Source of the DNA: Aureimonas psammosilenae
Lineage (GTDB): Bacteria > Pseudomonadota > Alphaproteobacteria > Rhizobiales > Rhizobiaceae
Reading direction: 5' to 3'
Assembly: GCF_009176975.1 (NCBI RefSeq)
Contig: NZ_WEZG01000009.1
Coordinates: 62,001-126,000 of the forward strand
DNA length: 64,000 nucleotides
A model generated the notes under the pieces. That model made no database searches. It was not told where the DNA came from and worked only from the letters and a program-made list of their open reading frames with translations. Made by a program: the position numbers and the translations under genes. Position 1 is the first letter of the stretch. Each line of letters starts with the position of its first letter. This document shows, one piece after another, positions 55,457-63,401 of the stretch.

Positions 55457-57043
55457 CTATAGTGTTTCGGAGCCGGCGCTGACATCGTAGGCTGGGAGGC
55501 GATCCACAGCTTCCCTCATGCGTTCCAGCGCGAGCTTCCCGACATAGCGGTTGTCCTGACCGTCCAGGGTGTGCCCAGTGATCCGCCGACGTACCGTCTC
55601 GATGACTTCGTGGTTGGTCAGTTCCACCGATATGCGATGCCGCCAGCCGTGGTTTGGGCTTACCTCGCCAGACAGGACGCCTGTGAGTTCCAGGGCGCGG
55701 ACCCAATCCCCAAGGCGATTGATGGCGACCGACTTCCGAGACCGCTTGCCGTCTTCGGCCTCCCCCGGCCGCTCTTCATAGAACAAGCGTTCGCGCTTCT
55801 GGCCTGCCACCCAAGTTGGGAACCCCATGTCGACCAACTGCCGGTGCAGGGGGACCACACGAGCCGATGCTTTGTTCTTCAACCGACCGGCCGAAGGCGA
55901 TATGTCGATCAACCAGATCCCTGTCTCGGGGTCTTGTCGGACATCCTGGCGGCGTAACTGAACGACCTCGCCAGCGCGGGCCCCTGTGTGAGCTAGAAGC
56001 CATGGGACCCAGCGGCGCAAAGGCGTGGTCTCGCTAGTGGCAGCGGTGAGGATTGTCTGCGCCTCGGCCAAGGTGAAGCCCCTCTTGTCGCCTCCTTCAT
56101 CCCGACGCGCGACCTTCGGGACGTCCAGGGCTGGGTTGTAGGCGATCTGTCGTTTTGCCTTCGCCCACCTGAACAGCGCCTTCACAGCAGCAAGGTACGT
56201 TTCGTTGATGGTCTTCGCGCTCAGGCCCTTCTCAACCAGCGCGTCGGTCCAGGCGATGATGTGGTCGGGCGTGATCTCGGAAGGGACAACAGTGCTGGCA
56301 TGATCGGTTAGGCTGCTGATGCTGCGGGTCCACTCGGAAACGGTCTTCGGCGCGTAGGCACGTTCCGCAGCGAGCTTCGTAAGCAAACTTTGGACGGTTG
56401 AGCCTTTGCCAGACGGAACCGGCTTTGGTGCGGTGGCGGCCTTCTTGGGGGCCCACTGCGGGAACCTGTTGGCCTTAGGATCGGGCGCATAGTCGCCTTC
56501 GGCGTTCCTGCCCAGCCGGCCGGCGGCATCCACTAGGGCCGAAGCCCCAGCCTCCAGAAGGCGCGTGCGGCTTTCTCCGGCGACGTTCAATCCTTCGCTA
56601 AGTAGAAGCTCGTCGACCGTGCTGCCAAACCATGTCTCCAGCGTCCCAGCTTCCCGCTCGTGCTGGAAGCGATCGATGACCGCCTGCCATATGCCGACCT
56701 CGCCGGGTTCATCCTCCATTTTCGCCGTTAGATCTTGATACAGAAGCCCAGCAAGTGCGGTGATTTCCTTCTGCGAGAGAACCACCGGCTTGGCTCGCAT
56801 GGCTCGCCAGGCCCGCTCTAGGTAAGCTGTGACTGCAGCCTGACGGGCCTTTGCTTCGCCCGGATCCCGGGTCCGCAGAGAGCAGCGCACATCGAGCGCC
56901 TTTGCCGACAACGCCACGCGGATCGTCTCTTGTCCCACCGGAAGATTGAGCGTTCGGCCCCGTGCGATCCCTATGACATCGGCAGGGATACGCTGGATGA
57001 ACTGATGGAAAGTGGAGGCGGAACGCTTCATCGGGCGGGGCAT
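55457..57043 (-). CDS. Tyrosine recombinase (integrase) 2, island integrase
   Basis: A phage-type integrase of about 528 aa. An N-terminal arm-binding region (SLRTRDPGEAKARQAAVTAY) precedes a core-binding domain (about 225-320) and a catalytic domain with HTGARAGEVVQLRRQDV (Arg), HGWRHRISVE (HxxR) and ITGHTLDGQDNRYVGK (GH, probable Tyr). It starts within about 100 bp of the tRNA-Leu 3' end, the usual place for the integrase of a tRNA-borne island. ATG 57043 is chosen; GTG 57055 and ATG 57031 are alternatives. It resembles integrase 1 in plan but clearly differs in sequence. Confidence 0.92.
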   Translation of the reverse strand: MPRPMKRSASTFHQFIQRIPADVIGIARGRTLNLPVGQETIRVALSAKALDVRCSLRTRDPGEAKARQAAVTAYLERAWRAMRAKPVVLSQKEITALAGLLYQDLTAKMEDEPGEVGIWQAVIDRFQHEREAGTLETWFGSTVDELLLSEGLNVAGESRTRLLEAGASALVDAAGRLGRNAEGDYAPDPKANRFPQWAPKKAATAPKPVPSGKGSTVQSLLTKLAAERAYAPKTVSEWTRSISSLTDHASTVVPSEITPDHIIAWTDALVEKGLSAKTINETYLAAVKALFRWAKAKRQIAYNPALDVPKVARRDEGGDKRGFTLAEAQTILTAATSETTPLRRWVPWLLAHTGARAGEVVQLRRQDVRQDPETGIWLIDISPSAGRLKNKASARVVPLHRQLVDMGFPTWVAGQKRERLFYEERPGEAEDGKRSRKSVAINRLGDWVRALELTGVLSGEVSPNHGWRHRISVELTNHEVIETVRRRITGHTLDGQDNRYVGKLALERMREAVDRLPAYDVSAGSETL

Positions 57044-57056
57044 GGCAAGAGGCACC

Positions 57057-57077
57057 GTTGAACACTCCTGTTGAACA
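57057..57077. repeat. Right arm-type site of the island integrase
   Basis: gttgaaca at 57057 and 57070, 13-bp period. It lies just before the integrase start and 62 bp from the tRNA-borne core, mirroring 43796-43816. Confidence 0.65.
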
Positions 57078-57139
57078 GGATGTTCCCAACAAACCTCTGC
57101 TGCGACTTAACTATTTGGCTTCCCGGAACATTCCGGTGA

Positions 57140-57159
57140 ATTGGTGCCCAGGAAAGGAC
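57140..57159. repeat. att core in the 3' end of tRNA-Leu (right end of island)
   Basis: attggtgcccaggaaaggac. It covers the CCA end, the 3' acceptor strand and part of the T-arm of the tRNA gene, and is identical to 43714-43733. Confidence 0.9.
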
Positions 57160-57226
57160 TCGAACCTTCACACCTTGCGGCACACGGACCTGAACCGTGC
57201 GCGTCTACCAATTCCGCCACCTGGGC
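57142..57226 (-). tRNA. tRNA-Leu(CAG)
   Basis: An 85-nt class II tRNA on the minus strand. The acceptor stem is GCCCAGG/CCTGGGC with an encoded CCA. The D-arm region is GGCGGAATTGGTAGACGC, the anticodon loop TTCAGGT gives anticodon CAG, there is a long variable arm (TGCCGCAAGGTG) and the T-loop is GGTTCGAGTCC. It is the integration target of the island. Confidence 0.97.
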
Positions 57227-57486
57227 ACGGGCCGGAGCTTTAGGGGGTCGGGTTGGTCCTGTCAATCGGGCTTGTGCGTCATCTTACCTGTCCAGAGGAC
57301 CTTGGCTCCGCCGCCATCGGCGGCTTGGCGTCGCCCTAAACCTCCGCCGCCATCGTTTCCGAACGCCATCCGGGACACCCGGAGACATTACGCCTCTTTT
57401 CGGCAGAACCGCGCGGCGCTATGACCACCGCAACGGAATGGATCGTGCGGCCCCTCATAGCCGCCCATGCGAAGGCGAACGAGCAA

Positions 57487-58485
57487 ATGGCGGTGGATCT
57501 CAACAAGACGGTCACGGTCTTCGGCGGGTCCGGCTTTATCGGCCGCTACGTCGCCCGGGCCCTGGCCCGGCGCGGGCATCGCGTGCGCATCGCCTGCCGC
57601 AGGCCCGATCTCGCTTACTACGTGCAGGTCGCCGGCAATATGGGGCAGGTCATGCCGGTGCAGGCGAACCTGCGCTATCGCTGGACAGTGGATCGCGCGG
57701 TGGAAGGCGTCGACCACGTGATCAACCTTGTCGGTGTCCTGTCGGAATCGGGCAAGCAGACTTTTTCCTCGCTTCAGGCGGAAGGGGCGGGCGCGGTGGC
57801 GGAAGCCGCCCGCGCGGCCGGCGCCAAGCTCACCCACGTCTCCGCCATCGGGGCGTCGGCCTCCTCGGATTCGGCCTATGCCCGCTCCAAGGCGGAAGGC
57901 GAGGCGCGGGCGCGCGCCGCTGTTCCGGATGCGACGATCCTTCGGCCCTCCATTGTGTTCGGCCCGGAGGACAAGTTCTTCAACCGCTTCGCCGATATGT
58001 CGCGCTTGTCGCCCTTCCTGCCGCTCGTCGGCGGGGGGGAGACACGCTTCCAGCCGGTTTACGTCAACGACGTCGCCGAGGCGATCGCGATGACGGTCGA
58101 CGGCCGGGGCGCCGGGCAGTGCTTCGAACTCGGTGGCCCCGAGGTGCTCACCTTCCGCGAGATGATGGAGATCATGCTGGAAGTGGTGAACCGCAAGCGC
58201 CGCTTCCTGACGATCCCATTCGGTGCGGCGAGCCGCATCGCGGACCTCACGTCCTGGCTGCCGAGCCCGCCTTTGACGGGCGATCAGGTGAAGCAGTTGC
58301 AGCACGACAACGTCGTGTCGGAAGCCGCCATCCGCGAAGGCCGCACCCTTGCCGCCTTCGGCATCAATCCTGAATCGATCGGCGCGGTTCTTCCGACCTA
58401 TCTCATCCGCTTCCGCCCGCAGGGGCAGTTCACCAAGCCCGAGATCCATGCCGGCGGCTTGAAGCGCGACAGCGAAGCCGCCTGA
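57487..58485 (+). CDS. Complex I NDUFA9-subunit-family NAD(P)-binding protein
   Basis: A 332-aa atypical short-chain dehydrogenase. KTVTVFGGSGFIGRYVARAL is the N-terminal Rossmann motif (GxxGxxG), VINLVGVLSESGKQTF and THVSAIGAS follow, and SAYARSKAEGEARARA holds the YxxxK. ATILRPSIVFGPEDKFFNRF is the family signature of NDUFA9-like proteins. They attach to complex I or act in quinone metabolism. ATG 57487 precedes the conserved start; ATG 57421 is also in frame. It reads away from the tRNA and converges on uppP. Confidence 0.9.
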   Translation: MAVDLNKTVTVFGGSGFIGRYVARALARRGHRVRIACRRPDLAYYVQVAGNMGQVMPVQANLRYRWTVDRAVEGVDHVINLVGVLSESGKQTFSSLQAEGAGAVAEAARAAGAKLTHVSAIGASASSDSAYARSKAEGEARARAAVPDATILRPSIVFGPEDKFFNRFADMSRLSPFLPLVGGGETRFQPVYVNDVAEAIAMTVDGRGAGQCFELGGPEVLTFREMMEIMLEVVNRKRRFLTIPFGAASRIADLTSWLPSPPLTGDQVKQLQHDNVVSEAAIREGRTLAAFGINPESIGAVLPTYLIRFRPQGQFTKPEIHAGGLKRDSEAA

Positions 58486-58515
58486 CGGGATCTGCGCCCG
58501 GCTCGCACCGGATCG

Positions 58516-58544
58516 AAGGCCCCGCTGAAAAGCGGGGCCTTTTC
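58516..58544. terminator. Terminator between convergent NDUFA9-like gene and uppP
   Basis: ggccccgc (58518-58525), loop tgaaaa, gcggggcc (58532-58539), extended by aa/tt and followed by ttttc. The reverse strand has a shorter T-run, so it may serve both genes. Confidence 0.9.
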
Positions 58545-58555
58545 TTTGTCTTGCC

Positions 58556-59362
58556 TCAGCCCAGAACCAGAAGCCCCAGCAGGCCGAGCGTCCCGATCCC
58601 GATCCGCCAATAAGCGAAGGGCGCGAAACCGTGGCGGGACACGAAGTTCAGAAGCGTCCGCACCACGATCACCGCCGAGATGAAGGAGGTGACGAAGCCG
58701 ATGGTGATGAGCGTCGCATCGGCCGAGTTCAACTGGTCGTAGTTCTTGTAGAGGTCGAGCACGAAGGCGCCGAGCATCGTCGGCATGGCGAGAAAGAAGG
58801 AGAATTCCGCCGCCGAGCGCTTGTCGGCGCCCATGAGAAGCGCGCCGGCGATGGTGGAGCCCGAGCGCGAGGTGCCCGGAATCATCGCCAGGCACTGGAA
58901 CAGGCCGATCTTGAACGACAAGGGCAGCGTGTAGTCCATCAGCCGCGTGTAGCGCGGCGCCTTGGCCATCTTGTCCACGAGAAGCAGGAGAACGCCGCCG
59001 ACGATCAGCGCCACGCAGATCGTCGTGGGTGATTCGAACAGCACCGTCTTGATGAAGTCGTGGAGAAGAGCGCCGATCACCGCCGCTGGCAGAAAAGCGA
59101 GGGCGACCGCGAACACGAATCGCCGACTTTCGGGCACGGTCGGAAAGGTGACGGCGATCTCCCAGAGGCGCTTGGCATAGACCGACAGGACGGCGAGCAC
59201 CGCGCCGAGCTGGATCAGCACCTCGAAGGTGTTGCCCGTCGTGTGGAAGCCGAGAAAGTGGCTGGCGAGAATGAGGTGGCCCGTCGAGGAAACGGGAATG
59301 AATTCGGTGAGGCCTTCGAGAACGCCGAGAAAAACGGCGGAGAGGATCGACCCGAGGTCCAT
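58556..59362 (-). CDS. uppP: Undecaprenyl-diphosphatase (bacitracin resistance)
   Basis: A 268-aa integral-membrane phosphatase that recycles the cell-wall lipid carrier from C55-PP to C55-P. The catalytic motifs are [19 protein letters not shown] (motif I) and [17 protein letters not shown] (motif II). There are about eight helices. AAGGAG 8 nt before ATG 59362 fixes the start; the frame is open further upstream to 59485, but that part has no similarity to the family. It converges on the NDUFA9-like gene, as commonly seen in Rhizobiales. Confidence 0.96.
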   Translation of the reverse strand: MDLGSILSAVFLGVLEGLTEFIPVSSTGHLILASHFLGFHTTGNTFEVLIQLGAVLAVLSVYAKRLWEIAVTFPTVPESRRFVFAVALAFLPAAVIGALLHDFIKTVLFESPTTICVALIVGGVLLLLVDKMAKAPRYTRLMDYTLPLSFKIGLFQCLAMIPGTSRSGSTIAGALLMGADKRSAAEFSFFLAMPTMLGAFVLDLYKNYDQLNSADATLITIGFVTSFISAVIVVRTLLNFVSRHGFAPFAYWRIGIGTLGLLGLLVLG

Positions 59363-59524
59363 GCGGGAAACTCCTTCGCGCGGCGCGCTGCCGCCTTGGG
59401 CCCCGTCTCGCACAGAAGCGTCAACCATGCTCAGAATTTTTTGGAGGCTACGCGAAAAAGGTGGTGCCTGCCGGAGCTTGGCCAAAGGCGTTCATGAAGG
59501 GCTGCGAGCGGCTTCGATCGCTTC

Positions 59525-59795
59525 TAGAGGCTGTTATGGACCATAGACGAGCATCGTGTGGGATCAGCGAAGTCCAGTCCGGCAGGAGGCGAGTGCAGCC
59601 AAGCCTGGCGGCTTGGCAAGTCTCGCCGACGCCCCGGATGGCTTCGCTCATCCCACCCTCCGGGCTGTCTGGTCTGGCTCGCCGGAGTGCGTCGCCGGCG
59701 TTTGCCGGTAGCCCCGCTACCGGCTGCATCCGGCTCCTACCCGGCGAACCAGACCAGACAGCACGATGCTCGTCTATGGTCCATAACAGCCTCTA
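59525..59795. repeat. 271-bp nested inverted-repeat (three-way-junction) element
   Basis: Outer perfect 34-bp inverted repeats at 59525-59558 and 59762-59795 enclose two inner arms. Arm 1 is closed by tgggatcagcgaag (59559-59572) and cttcgctcatccca (59642-59655), one mismatch, and contains a gccaagcc-tggc-ggcttggc hairpin. Arm 2 is closed by 21-bp repeats at 59665-59685 and 59741-59761 with one mismatch, and contains ccggtagc-ccc-gctaccgg at 59705-59723. There is no coding capacity of note. It could be a MITE-like element, an intergenic palindromic repeat or a structured RNA. Confidence 0.85.
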
Positions 59796-59973
59796 AAGAC
59801 TTGCTGGCGCGCGCCGACCTGCTATTTGCGTTTCTCCACAGCCTTGCCCGGCGAGGCCGACCCGGCCGTCCGGCGCCTTTGCCTTTCGTCAAGGACTTGC
59901 CGGCAGGTTGCGGTTTTGGGCGCGTCCGGCGTCCGGTTTCGCATGGGTTGCGTATGGACGTCCTGCCCTTGTC

Positions 59974-60666
59974 ATGTTGAGGCTCCACCACCATCCGATG
60001 TCGGCGGCCTCGCGCTTCGTCCGACTTGTGCTCGGCGAATATGGCGAGCGGCCGGAACTCTTGGACGAGCGCCCCTGGGAGCGACGCCGCGACTTCCTGG
60101 CCCTCAACCCAGCCGCGACGCTGCCGGTTCTTCTGGAGGATTCGGGGCCGCCCATCGTCGGCGGCACCGTGATCGCCGAGTATCTCGATGAAACGCGCGG
60201 CGTCTTCCAGCGCGACAAGCGCCTTCTGCCGGAAACGCCGGCCGAGCGCGCCGAGGTGCGGCGCCTCGTGGACTGGTTCCTGGCCAAGCTCGAAAACGAG
60301 GTGACGCGCTATCTGGTCCGCGAGCGCGTGTTCAAGCAGGAGATGCGGCCCGAAGAAGGGGGCGGTGCGCCCGACGCCTCGGCCATCCGCGCGGCCAGAG
60401 CCAATCTCAAGCACCACATGCGCTATGTCGGCTGGCTGGCGGAAAGCCGCAACTGGCTGTCGGGCGATCGCATGACCTATGCCGATCTCGCCGCCGCCGG
60501 CGCCTTATCGATCCTCGACTATCTCGGCGAGATTTCCTGGGACGGCGAGCCGCTGGCCAAGGAATGGTACATGCGGGTGAAGTCGCGTCCTTCCTTCCGA
60601 CCGCTCCTGGTGGAGAAGGTGCGCGGGCTGCCGCCGGTTGCCCATTATGCGGAACTCGATTTCTAG
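59974..60666 (+). CDS. Glutathione S-transferase family protein
   Basis: A 230-aa GST-fold protein. The thioredoxin-like N-terminus begins MLRLHHHPMSAASRFVRLVL, with Ser at the likely catalytic position. LNPAATLPVLLEDSGPPIVG carries the cis-proline, and TVIAEYLDE follows. The helical C-terminal domain includes LSGDRMTYADLAAAGALSIL (N-capping box region). The substrate is unknown. ATG 59974 is preferred because the fold begins there. It lies just after the inverted-repeat element and 28 nt before queG. Confidence 0.9.
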   Translation: MLRLHHHPMSAASRFVRLVLGEYGERPELLDERPWERRRDFLALNPAATLPVLLEDSGPPIVGGTVIAEYLDETRGVFQRDKRLLPETPAERAEVRRLVDWFLAKLENEVTRYLVRERVFKQEMRPEEGGGAPDASAIRAARANLKHHMRYVGWLAESRNWLSGDRMTYADLAAAGALSILDYLGEISWDGEPLAKEWYMRVKSRPSFRPLLVEKVRGLPPVAHYAELDF

Positions 60667-60694
60667 GCGCTCGCGTTAAGCCTATATGAGGGCG

Positions 60695-61834
60695 ATGAGC
60701 GATCCCGCCGCCCTCCGCCGCTTTCTGGATGCCGATGCGCGGCGTCTCGGCTTCGATGCCGTGGGCGTGGTGCGGGCCGAGGAGAATGCCGCCGCCGCCG
60801 GACGGCTGGAGGAATTCGTCGCTGAAGGCCGGCACGGCACCATGGGCTGGATGCCGGAAACGCTGGAGCGTCGCCGCTCGGCGAAGGCGATATGGCCGGA
60901 GGCCCGTAGCGTCATCGTGCTCGGGCTGAACTACGGCCCCGACGAGGACCCGCTCGCCAATCTTTCGCGCACTGATCGAGGCGGTATTTCCGTCTATGCC
61001 CGCCATCGCGATTATCACGACGTCATCAAGGGGCGGCTGAAGGAACTCGGCGGGCGCCTCCTCGCCAAGGCCGATCCCGGCCACGCGGTGAAGGTCTTCG
61101 TGGACACCGCGCCCGTGATGGAAAAGCCGTTGGCCCAAGCGGCCGGGCTCGGCTGGCAGGGCAAGCACACCAATCTCGTCAGCCGCGCCTTCGGTTCCTG
61201 GCTGTTTCTCGGCTCGATCTTCACGACGCTCGACTTGGAGCCGGACGGGCAGGGCCGCGATCTTTGCGGCTCCTGCCGGGCCTGCCAGGACGCCTGCCCG
61301 ACGGACGCTTTTCCCGAACCCTACAAGCTCGATGCGCGGCGCTGCATCTCCTATCTCACCATCGAGACCAAGGCGCTCGTGCCGCTCGCGTTGCGTCCCA
61401 AGATGGGCAACCGCATCTATGGCTGCGACGATTGCCTCGCCGTCTGCCCCTGGAACAAGTTCGCGGTGAACGCACGCGAAGCCAAGCTCGTGGCGCGCGA
61501 AGATCTGCGCTCGCCGGCTTTGGCCGATCTTCTCCGTCTCGATGATCCAGCTTTTCGCGCCCTGTTTTCCGGCTCGCCGGTGAAACGGGTCGGTCGGGCG
61601 AAGTTCGTGTCGAACTGCCTGATCGCCGCCGGCAATTCGGGCGAGGCCGTGTTTCTGCCGCTCGTCCGGCAACTCTTGCATGACAATGCGCCGGTGGTCC
61701 GCGCGATGGCGGTTTGGGCGCTCGGACGTTTGGCACCCGTCGAGGCGATGGCAACCCGCGAGGATGCGCTGGCTCGCGAGAGTGATGCGGATGTGCGGGG
61801 CGAATGGCTGGCGGTTGGCACAGCCGAGGCCTGA
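60695..61834 (+). CDS. queG: Epoxyqueuosine reductase
   Basis: A 379-aa cobalamin- and iron-sulfur-dependent enzyme for the last step of queuosine synthesis in tRNA wobble positions. The catalytic region VDTAPVMEKPLAQAAGLGWQ and GKHTNLVSR precede two 4Fe-4S clusters: CGSCRACQDACPTDAF and CDDCLAVCPWNKFA. A HEAT-like C-terminus (VVRAMAVWALGRLAPVEAMA) recognises tRNA. ATG 60695 is preferred; ATG 60686 is in frame. It probably shares a transcript with the GST gene. Confidence 0.95.
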   Translation: MSDPAALRRFLDADARRLGFDAVGVVRAEENAAAAGRLEEFVAEGRHGTMGWMPETLERRRSAKAIWPEARSVIVLGLNYGPDEDPLANLSRTDRGGISVYARHRDYHDVIKGRLKELGGRLLAKADPGHAVKVFVDTAPVMEKPLAQAAGLGWQGKHTNLVSRAFGSWLFLGSIFTTLDLEPDGQGRDLCGSCRACQDACPTDAFPEPYKLDARRCISYLTIETKALVPLALRPKMGNRIYGCDDCLAVCPWNKFAVNAREAKLVAREDLRSPALADLLRLDDPAFRALFSGSPVKRVGRAKFVSNCLIAAGNSGEAVFLPLVRQLLHDNAPVVRAMAVWALGRLAPVEAMATREDALARESDADVRGEWLAVGTAEA

Positions 61835-61889
61835 CGCCGGCGTGCGGCACGCTATAGACTGATCTCCTCAACGGTTCGGGATTTCGCCT

Positions 61890-62774
61890 ATGCGCTTCTT
61901 CGTGTTCGGCTGCGGCTATTCGGCTTCCGCCTTCGTTGCCAAGCTGGGCTCAAGCGAGATCGCAGGGGTCACCACGCGCTCGCCCGACAAGGCGGCGGCT
62001 TTCGCGGCCAAGGGCCTCAAGCCCTTCCTGTTCGACGGCGAGCATCCGGGGGAGGGGATCGACGCCGCGCTGGAGGGCGTCACCCATCTTCTCGTGTCCG
62101 CCGGGCCGGATGCCGCCGGCGACCCGGTGCTGCGGCAATATCGCGACCGGATCGGCCATGGCTGCGCGCGGCTCGAATGGATCGGCTATCTGTCGACGGT
62201 CGGCGTTTATGGCGACCATGGCGGTGCCTGGGTGGACGAGGACACGCCCGTCGCGCCGCGATCGGAGCGCTCGCGCCAGCGCGTGACGGCGGAAGAAGAC
62301 TGGCGGCGCGTCGCGGAGGCACGGGGAACGCCGCTCGCAACCTTGCGCTTGTCCGGCATCTACGGTCCGGGGCGCAACGCCTTCGTGAATCTTCGCGAAG
62401 GCAAAGCCAAGCGTCTCGCCAAGCCGGGGCAGGTGTTCAACCGCATCCATGTGGAAGACATCGCCGGCTCGCTTCTCCATCTGGCGACCCGGCGCGAAGG
62501 CGGCGTCTTCAACGTCACGGACGACGAGCCCGCCCCGCCGCAGGACGTCGTGGAACATGCCGCGACCCTCGCCGGACTGCCGGTCCCGCCGCTCGTGGAT
62601 TTTGACGAAGCCGCGCTTTCCCCTATGGCGCGTTCCTTTTATGGCGAGAATAAACGGGTCTCGAACCGCAAAATCAGGCAGTCCGGATACACGTTTTCTT
62701 TTCCCACATTTCGGGACGCTCTTCCCTCTCTCATAGGCGATGCCGCATTTTCACCATCACCAAATATTTCTTGA
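61890..62774 (+). CDS. NAD-dependent epimerase/dehydratase-like SDR protein (YeeZ type)
   Basis: A 294-aa Rossmann protein. It begins MRFFVFGCGYSASAFVAKL, with the GxGYSA glycine motif typical of the YeeZ branch of extended SDRs. WIGYLSTVGVYGDHGGAWVD contains the YGDHGG signature, and LRLSGIYGPGRNAFVNLREG follows. The usual YxxxK is replaced by a shifted arrangement (SRQRVTAEEDW), so catalysis may differ. Function is not established. It follows queG by 55 nt. Confidence 0.88.
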   Translation: MRFFVFGCGYSASAFVAKLGSSEIAGVTTRSPDKAAAFAAKGLKPFLFDGEHPGEGIDAALEGVTHLLVSAGPDAAGDPVLRQYRDRIGHGCARLEWIGYLSTVGVYGDHGGAWVDEDTPVAPRSERSRQRVTAEEDWRRVAEARGTPLATLRLSGIYGPGRNAFVNLREGKAKRLAKPGQVFNRIHVEDIAGSLLHLATRREGGVFNVTDDEPAPPQDVVEHAATLAGLPVPPLVDFDEAALSPMARSFYGENKRVSNRKIRQSGYTFSFPTFRDALPSLIGDAAFSPSPNIS

Positions 62775-62821
62775 ATATGACGCTTTTTAACATCACGTGA
62801 TGGAACTGACCCAATTTTGAC

Positions 62822-62882
62822 CCTGACCGCCCGGCATCTGTCCCCTCGCTAGCCGCGGGGGCAACGAGGGGGTCAGGTTTTC
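62822..62882 (+). terminator. Nested hairpin, probable terminator after the SDR gene
   Basis: Outer arms cctgac (62822) and gtcagg (62872-62877) enclose cccctcg (62842-62848) and cgagggg (62865-62871), followed by tttt. It lies 47 nt after the stop and before rlpA. The two-layer shape is unusual for a simple terminator and it could also act as a leader structure for rlpA. Confidence 0.55.
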
Positions 62883-62930
62883 TGAAGCTCGGCCACCCGC
62901 GGAAAATCAACGGGATAAGGACCGAGGGGT

Positions 62931-63335
62931 TTGAAGACTGCCGCTCTGACAGCCATCGCCATCGCCATTTCGACGATTTCAATTCCGCATATCGCATCCG
63001 CACAGACCGCGACGCAGACCGCCAAGGTGAAGACCGCCTGCGGGGGTGCCTCCTGGTACTCGCTTCGTTCACGCACCGCATCCGGTGAAATGATGAACCC
63101 TGCTGCCATGACGGCAGCTCACAAGACCCTGCCGCTCGGCAGCAAGGTTAAAGTCACCAACCTTAAGAACAACCGTTCGATCGTCGTGACGATCAACGAT
63201 CGCGGACCTTTCATCAAGGGGCGCCTGATCGACCTTTCCAAGGGTGCGGCCCGCCAGCTCGACTTCGTGCATTCGGGCGTCGCCCGCGTTCAGATCGAGT
63301 CCGTCGACGGCTCGGGAACCAAGAGCTGCGCCTGA
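62931..63335 (+). CDS. Short RlpA-like septal/murein-binding protein
   Basis: A 134-aa exported protein with a signal peptide (AAISTISIPHIASA type, cleaved before QTATQ) and a double-psi beta-barrel. GASWYSLRSRTASGE, TAAHKTLPLGSKVKVTNLKN and TINDRGPFIKGRLIDLSKGA are the RlpA motifs, including the catalytic His and Asp region. It lacks the SPOR domain of full RlpA, so it should bind or cut denuded glycan without SPOR targeting. The start is a TTG at 62931, since no ATG precedes the signal peptide. Confidence 0.9.
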   Translation: MKTAALTAIAIAISTISIPHIASAQTATQTAKVKTACGGASWYSLRSRTASGEMMNPAAMTAAHKTLPLGSKVKVTNLKNNRSIVVTINDRGPFIKGRLIDLSKGAARQLDFVHSGVARVQIESVDGSGTKSCA

Positions 63336-63358
63336 TCCATCCGAAACGATGACGCGCA

Positions 63359-63400
63359 AAGGCTGCGGATCTCCAGGGCGGAGAGCGCAGCCTTTCTCTT
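63359..63400. terminator. Terminator between rlpA-like and MATE genes
   Basis: aaaggctgcg (63359-63368) and cgcagccttt (63387-63396) with an inner ctcc/ggag pairing, followed by ctctt. The stem carries A and T tails on both sides, so it may end both convergent transcripts. Confidence 0.82.
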
Positions 63401-63401
63401 G

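Larger units (their letters stand above)
43714..57159. mobile_element. 13.4-kb genomic island integrated in tRNA-Leu
   Basis: The island lies between two copies of attggtgcccaggaaaggac (43714-43733 and 57140-57159). The right copy is the 3' end of tRNA-Leu(CAG), with its integrase 97 bp away. Each end has a gttgaaca-N5-gttgaa(c/t)a site 62 bp inside the core. Cargo on the plus strand: a 58-aa ORF, a REase/PIN-like gene, a GIY-YIG gene and a type IIG enzyme. On the minus strand: integrase, tiny ORFs, a serine recombinase, a zinc-finger gene, a family-A polymerase-like gene and a broken RNase HI gene. There are no conjugation genes, so transfer would depend on a helper. Confidence 0.85.

Noticed and set aside
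57058-57243. 61-aa plus-strand ORF over the tRNA-Leu gene
   Set aside because: The DNA is a well-formed tRNA on the other strand and the att core; the ORF is incidental.
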